A stretch of 64,000 nt of DNA. Source: Hofstenia miamia (lineage: Eukaryota > Xenacoelomorpha > Acoela). The stretch is taken from NCBI GenBank assembly GCA_004352715.1, contig SCFE01000060.1:894208-958207 (forward strand), given 5' to 3'. Every line of letters starts with the position of its first letter. The stretch's first letter is position 1. Below the pieces are notes generated by a model. The model had not been told where the DNA came from. It worked only from the letters and a program-made list of their open reading frames with translations, and did not search any database. The position numbers were made by a program, and so were the translations under genes. Positions 41,382-52,924 of this stretch are shown here, piece after piece.

Positions 41382-42420
41382 TTATATATATATATTNNNN
41401 NNNNNNNNNNNNNNNNNNNNNNNNNNNNNNNNNNNNNNNNNNNNNNNNNNNNNNNNNNNNNNNNNNNNNNNNNNNNNNNNNNNNNNNNNNNNNNNNNNNN
41501 NNNNNNNNNNNNNNNNNNNNNNNNNNNNNNNNNNNNNNNNNNNNNNNNNNNNNNNNNNNNNNNNNNNNNNNNNNNNNNNNNNNNNNNNNNNNNNNNNNNN
41601 NNNNNNNNNNNNNNNNNNNNNNNNNNNNNNNNNNNNNNNNNNNNNNNNNNNNNNNNNNNNNNNNNNNNNNNNNNNNNNNNNNNNNNNNNNNNNNNNNNNN
41701 NNNNNNNNNNNNNNNNNNNNNNNNNNNNNNNNNNNNNNNNNNNNNNNNNNNNNNNNNNNNNNNNNNNNNNNNNNNNNNNNNNNNNNNNNNNNNNNNNNNN
41801 NNNNNNNNNNNNNNNNNNNNNNNNNNNNNNNNNNNNNNNNNNNNNNNNNNNNNNNNNNNNNNNNNNNNNNNNNNNNNNNNNNNNNNNNNNNNNNNNNNNN
41901 NNNNNNNNNNNNNNNNNNNNNNNNNNNNNNNNNNNNNNNNNNNNNNNNNNNNNNNNNNNNNNNNNNNNNNNNNNNNNNNNNNNNNNNNNNNNNNNNNNNN
42001 NNNNNNNNNNNNNNNNNNNNNNNNNNNNNNNNNNNNNNNNNNNNNNNNNNNNNNNNNNNNNNNNNNNNNNNNNNNNNNNNNNNNNNNNNNNNNNNNNNNN
42101 NNNNNNNNNNNNNNNNNNNNNNNNNNNNNNNNNNNNNNNNNNNNNNNNNNNNNNNNNNNNNNNNNNNNNNNNNNNNNNNNNNNNNNNNNNNNNNNNNNNN
42201 NNNNNNNNNNNNNNNNNNNNNNNNNNNNNNNNNNNNNNNNNNNNNNNNNNNNNNNNNNNNNNNNNNNNNNNNNNNNNNNNNNNNNNNNNNNNNNNNNNNN
42301 NNNNNNNNNNNNNNNNNNNNNNNNNNNNNNNNNNNNNNNNNNNNNNNNNNNNNNNNNNNNNNNNNNNNNNNNNNNNNNNNNNNNNNNNNNNNNNNNATAT
42401 ATATATATATATATATATAT
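41345..42420. other. (AT)n tract containing a 1000-N assembly gap
   Basis: AT repeats at 41345-41396 and 42397-42420 flank exactly 1000 N (41397-42396). The several 400-codon open frames across it are artefacts. Confidence 0.97.
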
Positions 42421-42571
42421 ATTTGCTATGGAAAATGCAAAAAACCTTTCATTTGGCGGGAAACCGTTTTCATTTAGTAAAGCATTTAGCAGGAATCGCA
42501 CTTTTTTCCCAAAATACATATTGTTGGGCCATTGCTCCAGCAGTATTCACTCTACTATAGGGGTAGGTAGT
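42421..42571 (-). repeat. Inverted copy of the 39930-40093 repeat
   Basis: TTTGCTATGGAAAATGCAAA, ATTTGGCGGGAAACCG, CATTTAGCAGGAATCGCAC and CCAGCAGTATTCACTC match the reverse complement of 40090-39962 at about 80% by eye. It abuts the (AT)n tract that borders the gap. The same two copies read in opposite directions and span the gap as an inverted pair. Confidence 0.65.
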
Positions 42572-43249
42572 ATAAAGAGATGGTCTATCCCATCATTGGA
42601 ATTTTAATTGTCCCTGAGCCGGCTTGGACAGAATTTTGGCGAGTTTGATATAGTTAATGTAATGAGTATTAATCATATAAAAAACTTGTAATGATTCAAT
42701 TTAGGCAAAATATCTTACAAACCTGTAGTGCAGATGTTTGAAATTTTAACCAGCTAATGATTTTTTATTTACCTTATTTTCGTTGTAATTACAGACACAT
42801 TGGTCTGTCAGTTGTTGATTAAAATGCCTCGAATTGCAATTTTTATCAACTTGCAGATGAGAAAACTTCATGGTTGAATTTATGCAATATCCTCAATATT
42901 ACAAAGCGATCATTGGCAGATATTTTACAGAAAAACTAGAAAGGACTTTTTTTGGCAGATAAAACAATATCTGGCAGTTCAAAAGTTCACAAGGTAGGGA
43001 AAAGGTTTCTTGTTGCAAAATCTTCATCCAATCCTTCTAAGCCCCTCACATAACTAAAAATAGATCTGCCACAAAGCGAAATTAAGGCCAATTTATATTC
43101 AAAAAATACTTTCATTTTGAATTGCAAACATTAACGTTTGAATTCAATCAATTTTTCATACTGATAAGACAGTGGATTAGATATTTATTATTGACTTTAC
43201 ATTATTACATTGATAGGCCTATTTGCATAGAAAATTATTGAGATTTAAA

Positions 43250-43345
43250 ATCCGACTCAAGTTGACTTGAGACCCAACTTGGCTGGAATTCTTAAAGACT
43301 GACTCAACTCAAATTAAAAATATCCTGACTTGCATGGCTCTACCT
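43250..43345 (-). repeat. CpG-decayed copy of the GAGTCGAGTTC array
   Basis: The reverse complement begins GAGCCATGCAAGTCAGGA and continues with TTTGAGTTGAGTCAG, CAAGTTGGGTCTCAAG and TTGAGTCGG. It aligns with 20080-20170, with TG or CA at most places where that copy has CG. Confidence 0.55.
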
Positions 43346-45800
43346 TATGAAATATATTTCCATCTACTTTAAAAAAATCATCTACTTTCAAATTCAATTT
43401 GTTCCACTTTCTAAATTCAAAATTATCTCTATTATTTGCCAATCAAGTAGGGCACTGTGAATCCATTGGGTTTAGAATTGAAATTCAAATCCATGTAGCA
43501 TTGGATTCACCCTCAAATTGAATCCAAGAAAAGCTGATTCTTTGAATCCTTAAAATTAACATTGATTTGGGTAAGAAAAGTAAAAACATCATATTTTGGT
43601 AAATTTTTGCATCCTTTTGAAAGATAATTCTTTTCTCTGATTAGACGTCTAAGTGCTCAGACATTACAAAAATGCAAAAAACTATTTTGGTAATTTTTCA
43701 AAAATTGGTAATCTCCTTAGCAGTTACACAAAGTATGTAAAATAAGGACATTACATTACCTTGTTAGCATCCTCAACCAGAACAAATCTAAATCCAAGTG
43801 GATTTGGAATTAGATTTATTTAAAAATTGGATTTGCAGGTCTCTGCTTCCAAGCTCATCTCTATTAATTTACCTGGAATAACTCATTCCAATTTCAATGT
43901 CTTTTAACAGACAAAGTCACTGCTTCAAGTCTTGTTGAGACTGCTCAAAAGAATAAAGAACTTTTTCAATTACAATGTGATAACAAACAATCTATGGAAA
44001 AAAAACAAATAATAAAAGAGTAAGTATTATGCTAATGTGGCATAATCAGTGAAAAAAGAGGAAAAAGGAAAGAAAAATAACAAACTTTTAGGTAATTTTA
44101 TATTCTTTGATTGATGCCTATTTATAAATTCAAAAAGTTTGTACAAGTAATGATTTAATTACAGAAATAGTATCTTTTGACAAATTGTAGAGGACGATCT
44201 CACTCAGCTAATTAATAGGAAAATTGTGGCATACAGCAGACAATAACATGTGAAGAAAATCTAATGATGAAAGACAGGTACATGTTGACATAAATACTGT
44301 ACAAAAAGTTTACTTAATTGATTAATTATATTACTTTGGATTTATTTTGTATTATACAGGTTTGATAGATAATGCAAACAGAAAGCTAAACATTGAAGCA
44401 TATGAGTAGTTCTCCCCGCAAAGTCAATTATCAAGCTTTGCATTGGGCTGCACCTCTCAATCTGATCTTCATTTCAGGAGATGTCTTGTTAATGAAAGTA
44501 TGTGCTTATAGTTTAAGTTTATGATAGGGATTTTTTATTCTATAGCTTTCTCATCATTTCACTTGTATTTATAAGTACTGCAATTAAATAGCTGGATAGT
44601 TAACAATAGGTTAACCCTTTTTTTATATCCAAATGTGAAGGGAATAAGAATTATTATACATGATGGGTCTATGAACACCTTTATATTTAATATGTTAATT
44701 ATTGATTGTGGGCTTCTGAACCTTGTCTTTCTGCTGACCACATCAATTGTTTGCATGTATATAGGGTCATGTACATATTTAAATGTAGGGATATTTAGAT
44801 ATTGACATGATAAGCTAATGCATTTTGGTTGTGCAAATTCTTTTTTTGCAAGTCATAACAAAGCATTCAATGTACAAAATTTTCAAAGGTAAGCAACACC
44901 ACACTACACAATCACTGATTGTCTTCCATGAGCCACAGCCATTTACTTAGTAATTGGTCATTGTTGTACTTTGTTGACTCTTCCTTCACTGCATGGTTCT
45001 GCTTTAGGTTTCAACCAATTAATCTGCCATTGATCTAAAAGTATTTCAATTACTCATCTAATTGCAATACAGTTGTAATTAGATAATAGTGTAAGTTAGT
45101 TAAATCTAGTTAAATCAAACTGCAAAGTTAAATGAGAATGATAACAACCACATGTGAAAACAAAATATCACTGGAATTAAGTCAACATCAGCCTGGTGCA
45201 GAATCTACACTTACAAAATAAAACAATATATAAAGTAGTAATGATTTTTTTACAAATTGAATCTGAGGTTCTGAGAATCTTCTGTTATAACTTTGCCTCC
45301 AACTGTAACACCCATCAGGAGTGAGCAACATCCAATATTAATGAATCATTGTGGCTAGTAGTCAAATCATTACTGCTAATAAAAATTTGATATTTTCAAA
45401 TCAGAAAATAAAGAAATCTGAAATACCATTACAGCAACCCAATTAATATTTTAAATAGTGGAGAGGGTCATTATTGATTTAGACACTAATAATATCAAAA
45501 TTGAACAAGAAGCTTCAAATGAATAGGAGCACAAACTCCTATAAAACATGCTGAAAGTCATGCAATTGGAAATTGTAGAGCCAGAACTTGTTCAGCCCAC
45601 TACAATAAGAAAAGTAGTCCTCATTATGATGATTTCTTTCAACATTGCTATAAAAACTTGATTCAGCTGAAATGGCCTGAAGCAACATCACAAGTACATC
45701 AATACTGTCTATAGACAATCAAGCTACCACTATCAGCCAATCTTGTATCACAAAATCACTTTTTATGCAGTTCCATTTGATTGGGTTTAATATATTCTTA
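43346..45800. other. CpG-poor DNA; one exon-like stretch
   Basis: Around 43910-44013 a TTTTAACAG acceptor, about 34 open codons with a helical, charged character (LVETAQKNKELFQLQ) and a GTAAGT donor form an exon-like unit. I found no in-frame partner exon. No other gene recognised. Confidence 0.25.
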
Positions 45801-46585
45801 ATGTTGAGCAAGGCTTTCAATTACTCTGTATTTCAAAAACTCAAACCTCAACTGAACTTGCAAAAACTGAATCAGACAAATGTGGAAGAGAAATTTTCAT
45901 TATTTGGACTCAACTCAAATTGAAACTTCTTTTGAAAATATTCCAAAAAATCAATTATTTTAATCTTCAGTTTCTGTAATGGTGCTACAAATTTATAATT
46001 AACTCCTCCTGCTATAATACCCTATCCTAATAAAAGTTAAAAGTAAACAGGAGATTGTGTTAGAGAAGAGTGGCCACACTCAGCAGACCTGATACAAATA
46101 ACCTTAAGAAGGAGTCATATAAGACCTTAGAGCACTAACTAGGATAAAGAATAATGAAGCCCTAACTCTTAGGAGCAGTGAGTGAAGCCTACATGCTAAA
46201 TTAAAAAACCTATACTCAGTGCAACCCTCATCTTATACAATTTCAGTGATAGCAATAAAGATTAATTTTAGTTGTGAATGAAATGCAGTACAACAAAAAC
46301 CCTAACCATACACCTAACCTAAGTTAAAGTGACATGGAAGTCAAGTTTTACTGTTCCTGGGTGCCCTTTAACTACACAGATGAATTTAGAAAGACATAAT
46401 TTTTAATAAAATATAAAATCAAGATAAAAATTAAAAAACAAATTTTCTGAGAATAACTGAAGAGAATATAAATATACAAATCATGCATATTTATATGAAA
46501 TACAATTGGTATTGTAAACAAAATCATACTGTAGAAAAATATGGACAAATATCTGTCAGGTACAAATTTGGTCTTCTGCTATGCT

Positions 46586-46791
46586 AATAGACAAGTTTCA
46601 AGAAAATTTATATTGAAGTAAAAATGTATTTTTATAATAAATTATCATCTACAATCTTTGAAAAGTTGAATTATATTTAGTTAAATATCATATTTATTGA
46701 GAAAACCATCAAAGAAATTCAAATTTTATGAGAAAAATTCTGATTGGTTTGACGTCAAGTAGGCAATGCATATTAAAGGAACTATAATCAC
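46586..46791 (+). repeat. Left 205-bp inverted arm of SWIM/YqaJ unit
   Basis: Reverse complement of 47886-48090 with roughly 90% identity by eye. It includes TTTCTTTGATGGTTTTCTCA and AATATGCATTGCC when read on the minus strand. Confidence 0.85.
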
Positions 46792-46860
46792 TTAGCACTA
46801 CATTGAGTTATGAGTTACATTAAAGCAAACAACTGCAACACTCCCATTATAACAGATAAA

Positions 46861-47966
46861 ATGCTTTGGAAATATTTTGCAAAATCAAAGGTATTCAATG
46901 AGACTGGAGTTCAAAATACCAAGACTAATTGAGCAGGAAGAATAACTTATGGCAATGAAGCTGTAGGTTTTGTGGAAATAAAAAGAGCAAATAACATCTG
47001 CTGCATTAGATGTCAAATGACACCAGAACACAAAAGAGACTCCAAGCCCTATTCCTGTGTAATTGAAGTTGAAGAAAATTTAGAAAGTATAGTTTCCATT
47101 TCATGTGAAGGGTGCATAGCTTCTAAAGGTGGCTGCAAGCTTTCTGTTGCTTTTTTGATGTGGTTAGATTGTAACTCAAATGTACCAAGTCCAACCAAGA
47201 CAAAGTGTTATTGGAAATGATCAATGTTATTGAGTACTAAAAAAAATTCTTAAGTTCCACTGATTTTTCTCATAATAAATGTCCTTATTGTATAGCAAAT
47301 AAGGAATTTTTATAAAAAGCAGTCAGAGTAATTTCAGCAAAGAGTTTATTGGGGAATCAATTACAACCACTTGAAACTTCACTACTATTTATTGATGTTT
47401 TGATCAATGAATTTAAGAAGGTGGACATCACTAGAACATTTTAAAATTTTTTGGATTTCTGTTCCTCTAAAATGTCTGATGATAAAGTTGATAATGCTTT
47501 TCAACAATCAATTAAACAGTACCATTGTTCTGCATGGCACAAATTAAAATTGGCATGCATAACAGATTCTAAATTTCATGCAGTTAGCAGGTATTTCTTA
47601 AGTGTTATTTTAGTGTTTACTTTTCTTAATATCTCATTAAAGTGGATTGTCATTTATTGTAAATTATATGTATTTATTCTAACTTCAGATGGTAGTCTTG
47701 TTGCAAAAATATTTGGCAGTAAAACAATACAGTCATTTGCAATGAAAAGAGAAATACTTCTTGAAAACAGTGTTTTAAGCATAGTGGAAAAAGAACTTAA
47801 AATCAAAATTGAACAATGTGGTATTGTGCTCTCAAAGAATTATCCTATTTTCAGTGCAAGCACAGATGGAATATCTCAGGACTTTGATTGCAGTTCCTTT
47901 AATATGCATTGCCCATGTGACATCAAACCAATTAGAATTTTTCTCAAAAAATTTGAATTTCTTTGA
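46861..47966 (+). pseudogene. Broken SWIM zinc-finger / YqaJ-type nuclease gene
   Basis: From 46861 one frame reads through YGNEAVGFVEIKR and CCIRCQMTPEHKRDSKPYSC to SISCEGCIASKGGCKLSVAF, a SWIM-like finger (C-x2-C ... C-x-H expected). The final histidine is replaced by Leu. A TGA at 46930-46932 interrupts it. After a frame change (47290-47590) come KAVRVISAKSLLGNQLQPLE and a stop, then HKLKLACITDSKFHAVSR. After an intron-like insertion (about 47591-47688, GT...AG, but the joined phase does not fit) follow SLVAKIFGSKTIQSFAMKRE, SIVEKELKIKIEQCGIVLS and SASTDGIS. This is the order of a YqaJ/lambda-exonuclease-type DNA nuclease: substrate-binding helix, G/K-x-x-x-E, then S-P-D-G. The frame then enters the right inverted arm, so the domain end is lost. 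Paired SWIM and YqaJ domains are known from multicopy invertebrate proteins. Not functional as it stands. Confidence 0.7.
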
Positions 47967-48090
47967 TGGTTTTCTCATTAAATATAATATTTAACTAAAT
48001 ATAATTCAACTTTTCAAAGATTTTAGATGATAATTTATTAGAAAAATACACTTTCACTTCAATATAAATTTTCTTGAAACTTGTCTATTT
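47886..48090 (-). repeat. Right 205-bp inverted arm of SWIM/YqaJ unit
   Basis: Inverted match to 46586-46791. It starts about 10 bases after the TDGIS codons, so the YqaJ domain is cut at the arm boundary. Weak similarity may continue outward past 48090. Confidence 0.85.
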
Positions 48091-48384
48091 TACAGCATCA
48101 CTATTTAGCAGATATTTAAAACTAAAAATTTAGCAACAAATGATCATTTTGTCAAATTAATAATTAAAATAATATTGCATCTTTAATATTTAAATTGCAA
48201 TAAATAATAAATTAAATTTGTTTAAAATTTATTATTGCACATTATCTTTAAGAACTTGGAATTTTATTAACAATTTTTAGATACTTGGATTTTCTTTACA
48301 AAAATACTTGAAATTGAGTTGAGATGCAAAAACTGGAAGTCCGACTAAATAATTTGAACTTGAGTGAAAAGCCCTGGTGTTGAC

Positions 48385-49870
48385 AACTATGTTTTGAATA
48401 AATACTTTAAAGAAACTATGCTTGCCTATTACATTCTGTTTTCTTTGTTGACAATGTTGAGATCTATATTTACAGTTTGCAAACTTTACTTCACAGAACT
48501 TTAGCTTACCACTTTATGTGTTTCTTTAAACTTCAATATGTAATTATCCAATGTGCTGCAAATTTTAAATCCCCAAATCTATTTGTACACCTAGCACATT
48601 ACAAAATTTCTTTTCAGATTTGCTACTAATTGAATATTAATGAAAATTGATTTTATTCTATTAAAGCCTATTTGATATTGTTGCAATTTTTTCAAAATAA
48701 TTTATTCAAATAATTGAATACCTAGTTCTATTTCTTCAATATGAGTAGATTGATTAACTATAAAATGAATTTAAATAATGTATTTCAAACAACACTATTC
48801 AATTATTGAAATTTCATCTTAATTCAAAAGTTTCAATGCCATAATTAGTAAATTTAAATTTATATTATGCATGATAAGTTCATTAAGTTGTAGCAATATA
48901 TGAAAGTGTTAAAAATGTATACTTATTATATAAATTTCAATGCAAAATTCTTTAATCTAAAATCTACAATCAAGAAAAATTGGAATAATCAACTTGTCAA
49001 ACTTAAATATCATTAATGAAAAAGACTGATTTGAATATCCACTTTACAAATATTTTGTACTTAAAATGGCCATCAAATTTCTCAAAATGATTCCCTAGTA
49101 TCTCAAATTTGATACTGATTAAAATGTATACATATATGTAAAACAGCAATGAAATTATAGAACACCTTCTTATGCTCCTATTTTGAATTCTTGGGCATAA
49201 AAACATCATTTATATGGTATATTTTATTAAGCATATTATTATATAATTTTGGTCACTAACAAACTACCTGATATTGGAAAACCCATCATTGCAAAATCTT
49301 TATCTAAATGACGCAGCATAAAAATGATATTTTATCAATTTTTTTTAGCTGAAATTGACTTTTTGCATAGAAAAAGTACTACAGTTTTTTAGACACTTGG
49401 TATTTCCTGTTTAAATATTCTATTTTCTTTTGCTCTTTATTAGGAATTTAAGCATGTGGCATCAAATTTCTTTCAAATCCAGAATGGATTAGTACTTTTT
49501 GCAAACATATACAATCTTGGCATTTGCATAGCAAAACTATTTTGACAAAATTTGTAAAAATATGCAGTATGAGGCATGAACATCAATAACACCAAAATGG
49601 AAAACAAAATATGGTTTCCTTATTAATATAGGTTGAGCAATAAACATTAAATTTAAGTTCATAGAAATATTCCAATAAATATTTTAATGCTTAAATGATA
49701 TAGTTTTGGTATTATTGATTCTCATCATCATTTATTCTTATTTGTAGCAAATTTGTCAAAAAGCTTCCCAATGTTGATCTCACAGTTCTCTCTTTCAGTT
49801 GGGCATTTAATAATAATTCATAATGATGTACCTCACAATGTCTATTAGAAACATGGGGCATCAACAAAAT
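48385..49870. other. CpG-poor AT-rich DNA without recognised gene
   Basis: No exon or element recognised. Confidence 0.4.
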
Positions 49871-49878
49871 GTTCAAAA

Positions 49879-50292
49879 CAGGGAAATTGAGATGGGAGAA
49901 AGAGGTTGAGACTAAGACCAGAGCTTCTATTTTGAGATGAGAAATGAGACTATTTTCATTGAGATAATGAGTCTAAGAACTTTTTTGAGAATCAAATAAT
50001 ACAAAAATGTTAGCCAAATTAAAAATAATTTTAAGCAAGCTAAAATCTGTTATTCATTTTAAATATTTGGCTGTGAAATTCCAGCTTTCCATGTTTACAT
50101 ATTTTAAAATATACAATCTTATGTTATTTTTCAATTAATAATTCTTGTTTTATTGAAATTTTCAATGAGACCAATTACAATCTTGATTAGAAATTGACTG
50201 AGACTTTTTTTCAGGTTTCATCAAGACTGAACTGAAACTTGATACACAATTTTTTAGACTGAGACTAATAGATTAATTTCTTGAATTCCCTG
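49879..50292. mobile_element. hAT-like MITE with GAGACT motif arrays
   Basis: The left end is CAGGGAAATTGAGATGGGAG and the right end, read inwards, CAGGGAATTCAAGAAATTAA. Flanking octamers are GTTCAAAA (49871-49878) and GTTCACTA (50293-50300), six of eight identical. Both subterminal regions carry repeated TGAGACT/GAGTC motifs, in CpG-decayed form. The 414-bp body has no coding capacity. Confidence 0.6.
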
Positions 50293-50300
50293 GTTCACTA

Positions 50301-51240
50301 TCACTCATTGCTTACTCAAAAATGAAACTTATTTAGTTTGAAAATGCATTGTACTTGAGAGAAGCATATTAAGAATACTAATTAATTAGTCTTCAATAAT
50401 AGGCTTCTATGCTTGTCATAGAAATTAAGAAATACTGTTAAAGAAGGTTGATACTTTTCTTTATTCTATAAAATCTCAAATTTCTCACCAAACTGACACC
50501 TGCAGTAAGTTTTTCTAAGGAAGAGGTGTATATTAAATAGCAATTTTAGAAGATTTGAGATAAATTTGAAATTTGCAAAATGAAAATGTACTAAATGCTA
50601 TTTTATTGGTTTACCTAAAAAATGTCTAAAGGATAAAATGTCTAAGTATATAAAATACTGAAAACAACCATTACAATTCCCACCTAAGATTTATTTCAAA
50701 AGAAATTATGGTATTTAACCAATTAAAAAAGAGTATGTTAGCAAATGAAATTTACACTAATAAGTCATATTTAACAGGAAAATAGCTTAAAAATTAATGT
50801 CTTGTTGATACCAAAGAAATGCTTATTTCATCTAATTTATAAATTAAGAACTTGCCAGCATAAAAAATATTCATTGATATCATATTCAACTAATTTTAGT
50901 GTGCATAGCATGTTATAATTTAATGGTTTTTGTTAGATTGAGTTATTGTATTTGTAGTGAATGTGTTATTGACTAATTTCATTAATTAATCAATTTATGT
51001 TTTACTCTTAACTTATTGCAGATTATTTGTTTCAAAAATCATATGCAAATTTATATTCAAGCAATGTTAAGGATTTGTTTGGTTAGAAAAATCTGTCTGG
51101 TGTGGTATAATGCAGGCTTAGCTCCTGCCAAGTCCTTTAAATTAATACCATGTATATACATTTGAAAAATTGGGACTTAATATATTTCATATATTTCATG
51201 TCTGTTTATTATACAATTTAATTAGGTTTTAGTGCTTTCT
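50301..51240. other. CpG-poor AT-rich DNA without recognised gene
   Basis: Nothing recognised up to the 5' end of the LINE. Confidence 0.4.
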
Positions 51241-51248
51241 ATGGTATT

Positions 51249-52015
51249 ATGATGAGGATTACTGAATGGCACTGGCTGAAGAATCAAACCTTCAGTGACT
51301 GTGGAAAATGCTCTGGCAATGTTTCAGATTCTGACAAGGCTCTGAATTGTGAAAAGGGCAAACTCTGGCTTCATTGGACATGCACTGATATATCTAAGGA
51401 GGTGTATCCACACTTAACCATGATATCTGGCTCCAAGTGGTTTGCCTGAGCTGTATCTCTACAATCAACAATCCCATTGTTGATCCTGGTGAGATAATTC
51501 ACAATTTGATCAAAAATGTGAAAGATGAAGTTGAGAAGCTTTCCAAATCTATTAAAAGCATGAATACTGACTCACTCATGCTGAAAAATGATGTACATGT
51601 TCCTCAGTAACAACAAGGAAATACTGATCATGTACAATGCTAAATAAGATTTAAGAACTTGTCTGAATCAAACTCAAAATCATCCCAATTTGAACATGAA
51701 CATGGGGAAATACAAAAAGCCCTATCCTTCCTTGGTGAATCACATAAAATAGAAGATGTCCACAGACTGGGAAAGTTGCATAATGACTAGAAATTTCTGT
51801 GAAAACTGGTTGTAAAATTTCAGAGTGCTTGGGCTGAAATGCATCCTGGGGAAGTCTTACAAGATAAAAGAATATTCAAAGCCACTTTTCATTTTAAGGT
51901 TAACACCAGAGATGAAAAGATTGAAAGGTCTGTTCTAGCAAAGCAGCAAGAGCTAATCAAGTCTGGGACTTATCAAAAGGCTGAATTACAAATTAGAAAC
52001 TAATGTCTCTATGCA
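51249..52015 (+). pseudogene. LINE ORF1 remnant with PHD-like finger
   Basis: Begins with a finger reading DCGKCSGNVSDSDKALNCEK then WLHWTC. This is the PHD layout C-x2-C ... C-x2-C-x3-W-x-H-x2-C, with one cysteine replaced by Gly (CEKG). A charged, probably coiled-coil segment follows (KDEVEKLSKSIKSMN). The end, RSVLAKQQELIKSG and AELQIRN, resembles the C-terminal E-R-x-L-...-I-K-I-R segment of ORF1 proteins of this group. Stops and frameshifts separate these pieces. In active elements ORF1p binds RNA. Confidence 0.65.
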
Positions 52016-52544
52016 AAGAATAAGTGAATAAGTGTTGATTGACTAGGATCTGACCTATTTCTCCCATCTTTTATGCTGACCAACATTTGTTCCCTCAGAA
52101 ACAAGATTGATGAACTGCACCTGACTGTGAATAGAGTAGTTCTGAGTATTGTTAATCTTAATGAAACCTGGTTAGGTAGTGACAACTCCTAGTATTACTG
52201 TAGAATTACTGGGTTGAATCTAGAGAGTACTTTGCCAGAGGACTTAGTGTCAAAGCAGAAGGTCACTGAGATGAACATATACTAAAACAACAGTGATTCT
52301 AGCAAACAAGAGAACATTGTTAAACTATTTCTTTATTTACAGATGCTTGGGTGTCTTATATACAATGTGTATTTAGAATATGTACAAACATGAAAACAAC
52401 TAGTCATTAGTCAACATGAAAAGCACATGAGCTGGCTGATAAATAACAACTACCAACTGATGTTACATTATAGTATATCTAACAATGCAGAACCCCTGTG
52501 GTGTGATCATTCAGAAAGAATGGGAGATGGTGTCATTATATATG

Positions 52545-52586
52545 TTAGAAATTGCATCAGTAATGTCACTTACTTACCTCCTGTTG
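52545..52586. repeat. 42-bp direct repeat inside LINE endonuclease, copy 1
   Basis: Identical to 52883-52924 and in the same reading frame sense, giving RNCISNVTYLPPV in both places. Confidence 0.95.
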
Positions 52587-52882
52587 AGAAACCTGATATT
52601 TTGGATGCAGTCCTCATCAGGATTCCTGAAATGAACCTTCTCATTCTGGTTGTCTACATTCCTCCAAGTCTTCCTAGATCAATTAATAACTCAATCACTG
52701 CATTTTTAATCAACCACTTAGAAATCTGTCTTGCCAAGCATCCAGAGGACAGACTTGTAATCACTGGTCCTTCATATGCACCAATCTTCAATGTGTCAGT
52801 TCTGCCCTTAGTGTCATGAATCTCATCACAGAAAACATGACTGTTAATTCCTTCCTTGATGTCATTCTTGTTAGTAATGATA

Positions 52883-52924
52883 TTAGAAATTGCATCAGTA
52901 ATGTCACTTACTTACCTCCTGTTG
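52883..52924. repeat. 42-bp direct repeat inside LINE endonuclease, copy 2
   Basis: Identical to 52545-52586. It sits just before the S-D-H motif, the place where L-P-P-V-x-x-S-D-H is normal for the family, so this is probably the original copy. Confidence 0.9.

Larger units (their letters stand above)
45809..48376. mobile_element. hAT-like element carrying the SWIM/YqaJ remnant
   Basis: The left end reads CAAGGCTTTCAATTAC and the right end, read inwards, CAGGGCTTTTCACTCAAG. Flanking octamers are ATGTTGAG (45801-45808) and GTGTTGAC (48377-48384), six of eight identical, compatible with a decayed 8-bp target duplication. Short ACTCAA/TTGAGT motifs lie near both ends. hAT elements typically have CAGGG-like ends and 8-bp duplications. 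Assignment is tentative because the ends are diverged. Confidence 0.4.

Noticed and set aside
41261-42607. Three overlapping 400-codon open frames on both strands
   Set aside because: They exist only because the 1000-N gap contains no stops.
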